Assembly (NCBI GenBank): GCA_946410375.1
Contig: CAMKAB010000010.1
Span: 1 to 11,955, forward strand
From: an uncultured Spirochaetaceae bacterium
GTDB taxonomy: Bacteria; Spirochaetota; Spirochaetia; Sphaerochaetales; Sphaerochaetaceae
Direction of reading: 5' to 3'
Length of the DNA stretch: 11,955 nucleotides
The notes beneath the pieces are model-generated. The model made no database searches, was not told the DNA's origin, and worked only from the letters and a program-made list of their open reading frames with translations. The position numbers and the translations under genes are program-made. Positions 1-6,970 of the stretch are shown in pieces; position 1 is the first letter of the stretch; every line of letters starts with the position of its first letter.

Positions 1-57
1 CCGGTAAAACGCACAACAATAAAACAAAAAACACAAACAACCTTATCTTCAATATTT

Positions 58-88
58 TTCACACAATCCCGTTTTTTTGTTGTAGAAT
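58..88 (+). promoter_or_regulatory. Candidate cdd operon promoter, possibly leaderless
   Basis: A -10-like TAGAAT lies at 83-88 and ends six bases before the cdd ATG. Normal sigma70 geometry would therefore place the transcription start on, or next to, the A of the start codon. A -35-like TTCACA sits at 58-63 with a long 19-base spacer. No Shine-Dalgarno sequence is visible before the ATG, whereas the next two genes have clear ones, which fits a leaderless mRNA. The -35 match and spacer are weak, and the true promoter could lie before the window. Confidence 0.4.
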
Positions 89-94
89 GCTTGT

Positions 95-544
95 ATGGAT
101 TTAGATAAAGAAACATTGAGAACACTTATCAACAAAGCGATGGAAATGCGACGCTTCGCCTACGTTCCTTACTCCAAATACTCCGTGGGAGCTGCGCTTC
201 TTTCTTCCGACAACACGATTTTTACCGGTTGCAACGTTGAAAATGCGGCGTTCACCCCTTCTAATTGCGCAGAAAGGACGGCGTTTTTCAAGGCGGTGAG
301 CGAAGGCGTGAGAAAATTCAAGGCAATTGCGGTTTCTGCGGGTCCTGAAGGCGAAGACAGCACCGATTATGCGTCTCCATGCGGAGTATGCAGACAAGTT
401 ATGACGGAATTTTGCAATCCCGAAGATTTCCTCATTATCTGCGTGAAAAACAAAGATGAATATAAAATCTTCAAACTGAAAGAGTTGCTTCCCGACGCTT
501 TCGGGGGTGAGGCAATAAACACAACCGTAATAAAACAACAATAA
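95..544 (+). CDS. cdd: Cytidine deaminase
   Basis: Cytidine deaminase hydrolyses cytidine or deoxycytidine to uridine or deoxyuridine plus ammonia in the cytosol. The 149-residue length matches the small homotetrameric, zinc-dependent form. Visible signatures are the substrate-binding NVEN (47-50), the CAE motif (Cys58, catalytic Glu60), and PCGVC (95-99), whose two cysteines complete the zinc site. The YVPYSKYSVGAAL stretch near the N-terminus is also typical. The ATG at 95 is chosen because the family has about 15-20 residues before this block, and the next in-frame ATGs would cut into it. It is first in a + strand operon with two nucleoside phosphorylase-type genes, so its uridine product can feed the udp-encoded enzyme directly. 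No Shine-Dalgarno is visible. Motifs are seen; the function follows from the family and is secure. Confidence 0.95.
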   Translation: MDLDKETLRTLINKAMEMRRFAYVPYSKYSVGAALLSSDNTIFTGCNVENAAFTPSNCAERTAFFKAVSEGVRKFKAIAVSAGPEGEDSTDYASPCGVCRQVMTEFCNPEDFLIICVKNKDEYKIFKLKELLPDAFGGEAINTTVIKQQ

Positions 545-560
545 TACAGGAGAACACGAC

Positions 561-1337
561 ATGCTGGGTTATTTTAACGAAGAACCTGTTTTAAAGGCGA
601 ACGCTTTCCAAACAAGGGATGAATCATTTCCCAAAACAATGATACTATCCTGGCAACCGGGCTTTGAGAACGAACTTAAAAGGAAGTTTTCGCTCAAAGA
701 ATACACGAAGAAACTCTGCGCAGGCGGCACAATAGTAACGATTTATCTTTTTAAAAGCCCGAAAACCAGAGCGGAACTGGCGTTCTGCCTCATCCCTGCG
801 GGAAGCCCCGTCGCCGCAATGGCAATGGAAGAGCTCTCCGTTATCGGAGCCGAAAATTTCGTATTCATCGGTTCGGCGGGAAGTCTCAGGGAAGAAAACG
901 GAGACTCTCTCATTCTCCCTGTTAAAGCATTCAGAGATGAGGGAACAAGCTGCCACTATCTTGAAAGCGCCGATGAATTTGTAAGCGTCGGTTCGGCGGA
1001 TTTCACCGAATCTTTTCTAAAAGAAGAACATGTTCCGTACGTTAAAGGCTGCACATGGACAACGGACGCGATCTACAGGGAAACAAAAGCCGCAATAAAC
1101 GAGGCGAAAAAACGCGGCTGCATCTGCGTGGAAATGGAATGCGCTTCCATTATGGCGGTGGCGGAGGCTCGCGGTTTCAACGCATACCAGCTTCTATTTA
1201 CGGCTGATAAGCTTGTTTCAAAAGAATGGGATGCCGGAAGAATGATCAACATGGAAGAGAATGCGTATTCGGTTTATCTTGAAATAATCATTCGCCTTGC
1301 GGAAAAAGCGGACGCAAAAAGCGAAAAAAACAATTAA
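561..1337 (+). CDS. PNP/UDP-family nucleoside phosphorylase-like protein, atypical phosphate site
   Basis: A 258-residue member of the PNP_UDP-1 superfamily, which cleaves the N-glycosidic bond of nucleosides. Family marks are IGSAGSL (103-109), RDEGTS (125-130), TTDAIYRET (167-175), the ribose-contacting VEMEC (190-194), and an Asp at 216 placed like the catalytic Asp of purine-type enzymes. It lacks the N-terminal GDP loop and its following Arg, and the Arg expected just before the GSxG motif appears replaced by Phe. Both bind phosphate in classical phosphorylases; GSAG and the missing Arg are reminiscent of MTA/SAH nucleosidase. AGGAGA precedes the ATG. It begins 16 bases after cdd and ends 15 bases before udp, implying co-transcription. 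Superfamily is certain; substrate, and phosphorolysis versus hydrolysis, are not. Confidence 0.8.
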   Translation: MLGYFNEEPVLKANAFQTRDESFPKTMILSWQPGFENELKRKFSLKEYTKKLCAGGTIVTIYLFKSPKTRAELAFCLIPAGSPVAAMAMEELSVIGAENFVFIGSAGSLREENGDSLILPVKAFRDEGTSCHYLESADEFVSVGSADFTESFLKEEHVPYVKGCTWTTDAIYRETKAAINEAKKRGCICVEMECASIMAVAEARGFNAYQLLFTADKLVSKEWDAGRMINMEENAYSVYLEIIIRLAEKADAKSEKNN

Positions 1338-1352
1338 AAAGGAGAAAATACT

Positions 1353-2138
1353 ATGTCAGACTATATGGGCGGAACCGGGATTCAATACCACCTGAGAATA
1401 AAAAAGGGAGACGTGGGAAAATACGTCATTTTACCGGGGGATCCGAAAAGAGTCCCGCTGATTGCGCAATTTTTGGATAACGCCGAGCAGGTTGCGGATT
1501 ACAGAGAATACGTAACATACACGGGAACTTTGGACGGCGTCAGAGTCAGCGTTTGCAGCACGGGAATCGGAGGACCTTCCGCATCAATAGCGATGGAAGA
1601 ACTTGTTAAGTGCGGAGCGGACACCTTCCTTCGAATGGGAACCTGCGGGGGAATCGCCCTTGAAGTTATGGGAGGAGACGCGGTAATCGCCACCGGGGCC
1701 ATCCGAAACGAAGGAACAAGTCGGGAATACGCGCCGATTGAATTTCCTGCTGTAGCGAATTACGAGGTTTTAACCGCATGCATAAAGGCTGCCGAGAAAA
1801 TGAATGTACGTCATCATGTGGGAATCGTACAGTGTAAAGATGCGTTTTACGGACAACACAACCCTGAAATTATGCCGGTAAGCTATGAACTTCAAAATAA
1901 ATGGGAAGCGTGGAAAAGACTCGGAACACTCGCCTCCGAAATGGAAAGCGCGGCGCTTTTCACCGTGGCAAGTTTCCTGAAGGTACGGTGCGGTTCCGTA
2001 TTTTTTGCGGTAGGAAACCAGGAAAGAGAAAATCTCGGAATGGAAAACCCGAAACTCCACGACACAACACAGGTGGCGCACCTTGCCGTTGAAGCTATTC
2101 GCGAACTTATTATCGCAGACAAAAGGAAAAACAGTTAA
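1353..2138 (+). CDS. udp: Uridine phosphorylase
   Basis: Converts uridine and phosphate to uracil and ribose-1-phosphate. The 261 residues show the full phosphorylase set: LPGDPKRV (28-35) and the Arg before MGTCGG (Arg94) for phosphate, STGIGGPS (69-76), RNEGTS (118-123), EFPAVA as in E. coli Udp, and SEMESA (195-200) for ribose. The uracil-specificity segment reads FYGQHN (165-170): the Gln that contacts uracil in E. coli Udp is kept, but the position of its partner Arg appears to be Asn. I recall GQH-type segments from proteins annotated as uridine phosphorylase in other bacteria, so this may be a subfamily trait, and specificity could be broader than uridine. AAGGAGA precedes the ATG at proper distance. 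It is the last gene of the cdd operon, followed by a strong terminator at 2210-2242. Confidence 0.9.
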   Translation: MSDYMGGTGIQYHLRIKKGDVGKYVILPGDPKRVPLIAQFLDNAEQVADYREYVTYTGTLDGVRVSVCSTGIGGPSASIAMEELVKCGADTFLRMGTCGGIALEVMGGDAVIATGAIRNEGTSREYAPIEFPAVANYEVLTACIKAAEKMNVRHHVGIVQCKDAFYGQHNPEIMPVSYELQNKWEAWKRLGTLASEMESAALFTVASFLKVRCGSVFFAVGNQERENLGMENPKLHDTTQVAHLAVEAIRELIIADKRKNS

Positions 2139-2206
2139 TTACCGCAGGATTATCAAAACATCAAAATTATCATATATTATCGCAATTAACGCGATTTCTT
2201 ACATTC

Positions 2207-3151
2207 TTACAGTACCGCTCTCACGATCGGTACTGTTTTTTTGAACTCTTCCACCGCCTCTTCCAGCTTTTCCGCATTCATCTTCTTATTCACAGGAAAG
2301 TTGCTCTCAAGGTTCAAACGAGCCGCCGCCTGACCGTGGTAAAGCGCCTCATCCATCTTGCTACCGTTCATAAAAGAATAGAGGAAGCCGGACATAAACG
2401 CATCGGAACACCCGTTTGTCGCCCCGTCTATCGGCTGATTCGGCATATTTTCAAGATCATACGTATAAATCTTGTTTCCCAAAGTCTCAAAGCACATCGC
2501 GCCGTCTTTTCTCTTTGTGATAATGCATCTTCTCACTCCGAGGGAAACCAACGTTCGGATAATCTCCTCCCGCGTTGTCTTACCGGTTAGATTTATCGCT
2601 TCAATTCTATTCATTTTAACGAGATAGAACCTATCCAACGAAGATAGCATACGCCTGCACTTCTGCCCCGAAACGCCGTCTACCACAAGACGAATATCGT
2701 ACGAAGCGATTTTCTTAATTACCTCCTCGTCCAGGTTCGTTTCAATCATCACGTAATCTGAAAACAAAATCGCATTCAGATTCTCTTCAATGATCTCAGG
2801 TGAAATAAGGTGAGTGATCTCCATATCGCTCACTCCCCCGAAGAAACTTCCCGTATTGTCAGCAAAACTGATAAGCACGCCGGTGTGTTCTCCGATAAAC
2901 GGGTCGCAAAGCATTTTTATATTCGCTTCTCTTGATCTGTCCAGCGCTACGTGTCCGAAACTGTCGTCTCCGATTGCGGTGAGGAGACTCACATTCTCTC
3001 CGAGAAGACTTAAATTATCGGCAACGTTTCTCGCCACTCCTCCAAGCCCGAACTCAACCCGTCCGGGATTTGAATCGTTCTGAAAAAGAGAACCATAAGA
3101 TGTTGCGCAAATTTCAATACTTGAACCACCAATAACAACGACTTTCCTCAT
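2207..3151 (-). CDS. psuK: PfkB-family sugar kinase, probable pseudouridine kinase
   Basis: Pseudouridine kinase makes pseudouridine 5'-phosphate from ATP and pseudouridine, a product of RNA turnover; PsuG normally then releases uracil. The 314 residues match the E. coli length closely. Matches to E. coli PsuK as I remember it include DSNPG (26-30), the GGVARN block (37-42), DNTG followed by a DMEI segment, a VDxVSxxKC segment, and the NRIEA segment. Two active-site positions look altered. The substrate-binding Asp near the N-terminus is Glu13, and the usual GAGD is GCSD (247-250), so the catalytic base Asp250 is kept but the anion hole is changed. A GTG at 3157 is also in frame, but the ATG at 3151 sits better behind the GGGTGAG ribosome site. 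The gene converges on udp, and its last codons hold udp's terminator. psuG is not in the window. Family is certain, substrate likely. Confidence 0.75.
   Translation of the reverse strand: MRKVVVIGGSSIEICATSYGSLFQNDSNPGRVEFGLGGVARNVADNLSLLGENVSLLTAIGDDSFGHVALDRSREANIKMLCDPFIGEHTGVLISFADNTGSFFGGVSDMEITHLISPEIIEENLNAILFSDYVMIETNLDEEVIKKIASYDIRLVVDGVSGQKCRRMLSSLDRFYLVKMNRIEAINLTGKTTREEIIRTLVSLGVRRCIITKRKDGAMCFETLGNKIYTYDLENMPNQPIDGATNGCSDAFMSGFLYSFMNGSKMDEALYHGQAAARLNLESNFPVNKKMNAEKLEEAVEEFKKTVPIVRAVL
2210..2242 (+). terminator. Rho-independent terminator of the cdd-udp operon, inside psuK
   Basis: A perfect 8-base stem, CAGTACCG (2210-2217) with CGGTACTG (2228-2235), encloses a 10-base loop and is followed at once by seven T (2236-2242). 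It lies 72 bases after the udp stop. On the + strand this is a textbook intrinsic terminator; on the minus strand there is no T tract, so it is one-way. The stem coincides with the final codons of the convergent psuK. A weaker ATCGC/GCGAT stem (2179-2195) followed by TTTCTT precedes it. Confidence 0.85.
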
Positions 3152-3157
3152 ACTCAC

Positions 3158-3359
3158 CCACTAAAAAATTCACGATAAATTTACGATAACCGCAGACTGA
3201 TAAATAATCAAAGAAACCAATCTTTTACATAATTTATACTCTAACGGCACATTTTGGTCTAGTGGTGCAGGTAGTCAAAAGGAAAATGCAAAGTCCCATA
3301 AGGCGACTGCGACAATTCTGTTACGGAAGCAGAGGCAAAAACCGCGCAATTCAAGCGCT
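3158..3359. other. 202-base psuK-trxB intergenic region with unexplained segment
   Basis: There is no credible ORF here. The psuK-proximal part is A+T rich and carries the candidate psuK promoter. The trxB-proximal part (about 3244-3347) is more G+C rich and looks structured: GCAC (3247-3250) can pair with GTGC (3265-3268). On the + strand it follows a -10-like TATACT (3235-3240). Its order of short motifs vaguely recalls the 5' half of a cobalamin riboswitch, discussed as a finding, but there is no + strand gene for it to control. Alternatively it is simply the trxB 3' untranslated region. Confidence 0.3.
3183..3211 (-). promoter_or_regulatory. Candidate psuK promoter
   Basis: Read on the minus strand, TTGATT (3211-3206) and TATCGT (3188-3183) are separated by 17 bases, placing a start near 3176 and a leader of about 25 bases before the psuK ATG. 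Each hexamer matches consensus at four of six positions, so this is moderate evidence in an A+T-rich stretch. Confidence 0.3.
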
Positions 3360-4358
3360 TCACTCGCCAAGGTCTTTGAAAACCGTTTCTATATATTCCG
3401 AAGCGTAATGGGCGGCGATCGCCCCGTCAGACGCCGCAGTTACAATCTGTCTGAAAGGAGTGGCTCTCACATCCCCCGCGGCAAAAACTCCGGGCACAGA
3501 CGTTTCCATACGGAAATCCGTTTCAATGAATCCCGATTCGTCCTTTTTACATTCCAGAACATCTTTCTCCGCCTCACCGTTGGAAAAAAGCCCGTTCTGA
3601 TTGCCCGTTTGCGTAATTTTTGCAATGTCGGAATTCGGTATTATCCCGACAAAAACAAACACAGCGTCAAAATTCTCTGTGTATTCCCGTCCGGTTGCAT
3701 TATCCCTGAATGATACGCTCTTCACCTTTGCATCTTCTCCGGCATTGATAGAGAGCACCGTATGATTCATCTTATAGGAAACTCCGTTTTTCGCCTTGAG
3801 TTTTTCCACAACTCCGGTTTGCGCTCTGAAACGGTCTCTGCGGTGGCAAATAGTAAGTTTATCGGTGATTCCCGTAAGGTACACAGCCTCCTGAACAGCA
3901 CTGTCTCCACCTCCGCAAACAAGGATTTTCTTTCCCTTAAAAAACGGTCCGTCGCACGTAGCGCAATAAGACACTCCGTGTCCGCGCAAAAGAAGTTCCC
4001 CTTGCACGCCGAGCTCCCTATGCTTTGCACCGGTGGCGACAATAATCGCCTTCGCCTTGATTTCAGAGCTTTCCGTTTGAACAACAAAAAAAAGCCCCTC
4101 TTTTGTGATGCTTCGGGCGCTTCCGTACACTATTTCCGCACCGAAGCGAACAGCGCTGTCCTCAAAGAATGACGAAAGCTCATACCCCGAAACGGATTTA
4201 AGCCCGGGATAGTTTTCCACTTCATCTATCACCATCACCTGTCCCCCCGGAGACATTTCCTCCAGGATAGCGGTTTTCCTCCCCGCCCTTGCGCTGTATC
4301 CTCCGGCAGAGAGCCCCGCAGGACCAGCTCCGATAACTAAAACATCATACTCATTCAT
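3360..4358 (-). CDS. trxB: Thioredoxin reductase (NADPH, FAD)
   Basis: Transfers electrons from NADPH through FAD and a redox-active disulfide to thioredoxin. With the ATG at 4358 the protein has 332 residues and begins directly with the FAD-binding strand. Signatures are GAGPAG (10-15), the CATC redox motif (132-135), NADPH-binding GGGDSA (149-154), HRRDRFRA (182-189) for the 2'-phosphate, and a second FAD motif ending AAGD (283-286). It is slightly longer than E. coli TrxB because of an extra charged segment at about 249-270. An open frame extends upstream to TTG codons at 4442, 4478 and 4517, but this extension is made of low-complexity repeats, and the ATG at 4358 has an excellent GGGAGGA site. 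It is the last gene of the TPR-tsaE-tsaB-trxB series. Confidence 0.93.
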   Translation of the reverse strand: MNEYDVLVIGAGPAGLSAGGYSARAGRKTAILEEMSPGGQVMVIDEVENYPGLKSVSGYELSSFFEDSAVRFGAEIVYGSARSITKEGLFFVVQTESSEIKAKAIIVATGAKHRELGVQGELLLRGHGVSYCATCDGPFFKGKKILVCGGGDSAVQEAVYLTGITDKLTICHRRDRFRAQTGVVEKLKAKNGVSYKMNHTVLSINAGEDAKVKSVSFRDNATGREYTENFDAVFVFVGIIPNSDIAKITQTGNQNGLFSNGEAEKDVLECKKDESGFIETDFRMETSVPGVFAAGDVRATPFRQIVTAASDGAIAAHYASEYIETVFKDLGE

Positions 4359-4400
4359 ATTTTCCTCCCGAGGCATCCTATCGGAAAGCACTCCCGACAT

Positions 4401-4543
4401 GCAACGCACACTCCTTACGGCTTCCGCGTTCCGCCCCGGCAATGCGCGCTCCTTACGACCTGCGTTCCGCTCCTGCAATATGCGTTCCTTTACGACGTCC
4501 GCGCTTCGCTTCTGCAACGCGCACTCCTTACGGCTTCTGTTCC
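4401..4543 (-). repeat. Four degenerate 36-39-base tandem repeats, each with a ribosome-site-like unit
   Basis: On the + strand, units begin GCAA at 4401, 4439, 4475 and 4514, giving periods of 38, 36 and 39. Read as mRNA on the minus strand, each unit contains GTAAGGAG, or GTAAAGGA in one, followed six or seven bases later by TTG. In the first unit read, the TAA inside this motif is the tsaB stop codon. The array thus looks like a repeated copy of the tsaB stop plus Shine-Dalgarno junction. Three of the TTG codons (4517, 4478, 4442) share the trxB frame; the last (4404) does not. The units fill most of the 169-base tsaB-trxB gap, and the first overlaps the tsaB 3' end. Confidence 0.75.
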
Positions 4544-5229
4544 CTCGCTATCTCGGCGTCGCTTTTTCTGATATACAGAGGTCCTTCGGCAATATCATCC
4601 GCCCCAGCGCTCTCGTACCGCGCAAGCCCGCACTCATACAGAGACATTCCCATGCTTTTATAATCCTCAAAACGCGTTTCAATACGTTTCTCACCGTGCA
4701 ATGCCTCGCCTAACTTTTCCGCAAAGAGGCTCGCATCTTCCCTCGGACCCGCAACAAGAACATTGTCATACGGAGCCAAGGCGGAGAGAATATCTTCCGC
4801 ATTTCCATCCGTATCCTCGGTAACGCGTGTCAGAACGCCGTCTTTCAGTTCATACACGGCAAGGTAATATCGCGATTTTCTCGCATCAATCGCCACAACC
4901 ACGCACCCCTCGTAGTCCTCAATCCTGTTAGCGTACACTTCCGTGGTCGGAACGGACACAAGAGGTTTCCCGCCGGCGAACGCCATTCCTTTCAGCGTTG
5001 CCATAGCGATTCTGAGCCCTGTGAACGATCCCGGGCCCTTAGTACAGAGAAATAAATCTATGTTCTTCGGCTTGATTCCGCGTTTTGCACACATCTCGTT
5101 TATTCTGGGAACAAGAACCGAACTCGCCATACCCTCCGTTTTCACCAAAAGGCATTCATCGTAGTACGTATCCGTTTTCAATACAATGGTAATATCCGAC
5201 ACAGAAGTATCAACTGCAAGAACGTTCAT
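4528..5229 (-). CDS. tsaB: tRNA t6A biosynthesis protein TsaB
   Basis: TsaB is the non-catalytic Kae1-like partner of TsaD in the complex that adds threonylcarbamoyl to A37 of ANN-decoding tRNAs. The 233 residues start MNVLAVDTS, the ASKHA-fold phosphate-1 strand, and contain the diagnostic GPGSFTGLRI at 65-74, followed by an AMATLKGMAF helix. Length is normal. The start is supported by AGAGGAG spaced five bases from the ATG. It lies 122 bases downstream of tsaE, its functional partner. That gap holds no ORF, but has three copies of TGAGCGG (minus strand). Its stop codon is part of the first repeat unit of the array before trxB. TsaC and TsaD must be encoded elsewhere. Confidence 0.93.
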   Translation of the reverse strand: MNVLAVDTSVSDITIVLKTDTYYDECLLVKTEGMASSVLVPRINEMCAKRGIKPKNIDLFLCTKGPGSFTGLRIAMATLKGMAFAGGKPLVSVPTTEVYANRIEDYEGCVVVAIDARKSRYYLAVYELKDGVLTRVTEDTDGNAEDILSALAPYDNVLVAGPREDASLFAEKLGEALHGEKRIETRFEDYKSMGMSLYECGLARYESAGADDIAEGPLYIRKSDAEIAREQKP

Positions 5230-5351
5230 ACCGACTCCTCTAAAAATTCTCTCTTCCCGCTGCGACGGATCCGCTCAATCCCGCTCAAATTCCATAAAAC
5301 GGAACCGATGTCCGGGATTTGCATTATTTACCGTCGCCGCGACTCACCCGC

Positions 5352-5774
5352 TCATTTCCGTTCAATCCGAACGGTGCGGCTTAAATCCTCATTCACTTCA
5401 ATCAAAACGGAAATGGTCCGTTCTTTCGGAAGCATATTCCCGATTATCCCGGGCCACTCAATAAGGCACACTCCATCCGTATAGAGCATATCCTCTCCGC
5501 CCATTTCCTCAAATTCCTCATCCGATGCTATCCGATACAAGTCGATATGGGTCATTTTCAGCGACCCGTCGTATTCCTGAACAATAGTGAAAGTCGGAGA
5601 CACTATCGCCTCTTCTATACCCAGACTCCGCGCCACTCCGCGGGTAAAAACCGTTTTTCCGGCTCCGAGGGGTCCTGTGAGCGCCACAATCTCTCCCCCT
5701 TTCAGCGAAAGTCCGATCCGCCTGCCGAGCCCTTCCATTTCTTCCTCTGTTTTACAAATAATTATTTCCGTCAT
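5352..5774 (-). CDS. tsaE: tRNA t6A biosynthesis ATPase TsaE
   Basis: A small P-loop ATPase that binds TsaB-TsaD and resets the complex during t6A synthesis on tRNA. Its 140 residues contain the Walker A GPLGAGKT (34-41), the family motif SPTFTIVQEY (59-68), HIDLYRI (76-82) and LIEWPG (104-109), all in the expected order. The ATG at 5774 is preferred; a TTG at 5780 would add two residues and overlap the stop of the preceding TPR gene. With the ATG, the stop and start are separated by two bases and there is no clear Shine-Dalgarno, so translational coupling to the TPR gene is likely. tsaB follows on the same strand. Confidence 0.95.
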   Translation of the reverse strand: MTEIIICKTEEEMEGLGRRIGLSLKGGEIVALTGPLGAGKTVFTRGVARSLGIEEAIVSPTFTIVQEYDGSLKMTHIDLYRIASDEEFEEMGGEDMLYTDGVCLIEWPGIIGNMLPKERTISVLIEVNEDLSRTVRIERK

Positions 5775-5776
5775 AA

Positions 5777-6970
5777 TCAAATCTCGTGATGATGGTGTCC
5801 CTCTTCATGCTCTTTTTTATGCAAAGCCGCAAATTCTTCATCCGAATACACTTCCGTTTTTATAACATCAGACAACGTCTCGCCTGTTTTCTTCTCGTAT
5901 TCTTTTATCAGATACACAAGAGAAGGATCGTCTTTATCAAGACCGCGCGCCTTTTCTATGTACTTACGGCTTAAATCAAACTCTCCGTCCTCCAGGTGAA
6001 GAAGAGCGAGGTTTGTTAAAAACACAATATTTTCGCCATCCAGATCCACCGCAATATCAAGATAAGTTTTGGAAAGCTCCCTGTTTCCGTTCTCCCGTGC
6101 GCATATGGACAACTCGTTGTAAACTTCCGCATTATCGGAATCCAACGAAAGGCTCTGAAGCAGGTCGCTCATCGCCTCTTTATATTTCCCCTGCGTCCGT
6201 TTCGCCCAGCCCAGTATGAAATACGCTTCCCACGAAGGACCGCTGTCTTTTATATTCTTCTCGCATTCCTCCATAGCCGTCTTAACATCGCCCATCATCA
6301 TCTTATCGTAAGCATAGAGAATCTGATTATTACCTTCTAAAATCTTATTGTACTTCTCAAGCTCTTTTTTCGCCTTCGCACACTCCGCCCGATCAGTTGA
6401 CGCATTAACAAACTTTTCCAGATAATCCCGCGCGTTCTCAATATCGCCGTGACGCAGATGAAACGCCGACATTTCCCTATACGGCTCGGCATCATTCGGA
6501 TACCGCCTTAAGCATTCATCAAGCACTTCTCTGATTTTATCATCAAAAAAATCAGCCTTAACGTAGTCTTCTTTTTTTTGAGCATCCACCGTCATTTTCG
6601 CATACAAGGTTGCAAGATTTATATAGTCGCCGGCATTCCCTCGAATCTCCTTCACCGCCAAAGAAAGGAACTCAGCGAACTCCCAGTCCTTCTTCTCCGC
6701 CTTCGCACGCTCCGCTTCCGCCAGGTTCTCCGCTATTTGAGGATTTATCCGGAGCAGAAGGGCCTTGTAATAATCCTTATTCTTGTCATCATCCTTGTAC
6801 ACCAGCGTTTTGATAAGTCCTGACGTTATGGAATTGATATTTACAGAATCAGCCCCGGAGGCGTTATCAAGAACAAGAGGAACCGCTATATCCTTGTCTA
6901 TCAGAACATCACCCAAATGAATATCTTCTTTCAGGGTAATAAATTTCACATCGCTTAAATTATATATCAT
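5777..6970 (-). CDS. TPR-repeat protein with histidine-rich C-terminus
   Basis: I do not recognise this 397-residue protein as a named gene. It has no signal peptide or membrane segment, so it is probably cytosolic. The first 70 residues form an unidentified domain. From about 75 onward it is helical with tetratricopeptide-type units: one near 165-195 (PNDAEPYREMSAFHLRHGD), clearer ones at about 245-280 (WEAYFILGWAKRTQGKYKEA), 281-315, and 316-350 (NIVFLTNLALLHLEDGEFD). TPR arrays bind partner proteins. The extreme C-terminus is GHHHHEI, a possible metal-binding tail. CAGGT lies upstream of the ATG. It is the first gene behind a strong promoter and structured leader, and its stop nearly abuts tsaE, so a link with t6A synthesis is conceivable but unproven. 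Confidence 0.85.
   Translation of the reverse strand: MIYNLSDVKFITLKEDIHLGDVLIDKDIAVPLVLDNASGADSVNINSITSGLIKTLVYKDDDKNKDYYKALLLRINPQIAENLAEAERAKAEKKDWEFAEFLSLAVKEIRGNAGDYINLATLYAKMTVDAQKKEDYVKADFFDDKIREVLDECLRRYPNDAEPYREMSAFHLRHGDIENARDYLEKFVNASTDRAECAKAKKELEKYNKILEGNNQILYAYDKMMMGDVKTAMEECEKNIKDSGPSWEAYFILGWAKRTQGKYKEAMSDLLQSLSLDSDNAEVYNELSICARENGNRELSKTYLDIAVDLDGENIVFLTNLALLHLEDGEFDLSRKYIEKARGLDKDDPSLVYLIKEYEKKTGETLSDVIKTEVYSDEEFAALHKKEHEEGHHHHEI

Noticed and set aside
101..562. Long minus-strand frame opposite cdd, and similar long frames opposite other genes
   Set aside because: These overlap well-supported genes, lack ribosome sites and carry no family motifs; they are shadows of real coding sequence.
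3247..3330. tRNA-like GGTCTAGTGGTGCAGG stretch after psuK
   Set aside because: It recalls a D-arm but there is no T-loop, anticodon stem or acceptor pairing on either strand.
3337..3358. Minus-strand GCGC/GCGC stem followed by GG and five T, as a trxB terminator
   Set aside because: Only four base pairs with a seven-base loop; too weak to annotate as a terminator.
4359..4517. N-terminal extension of trxB starting from TTG at 4517
   Set aside because: The added 53 residues are translated tandem repeats with no counterpart in the family, and the ATG at 4358 has a strong Shine-Dalgarno; kept only as a possibility in the repeat finding.
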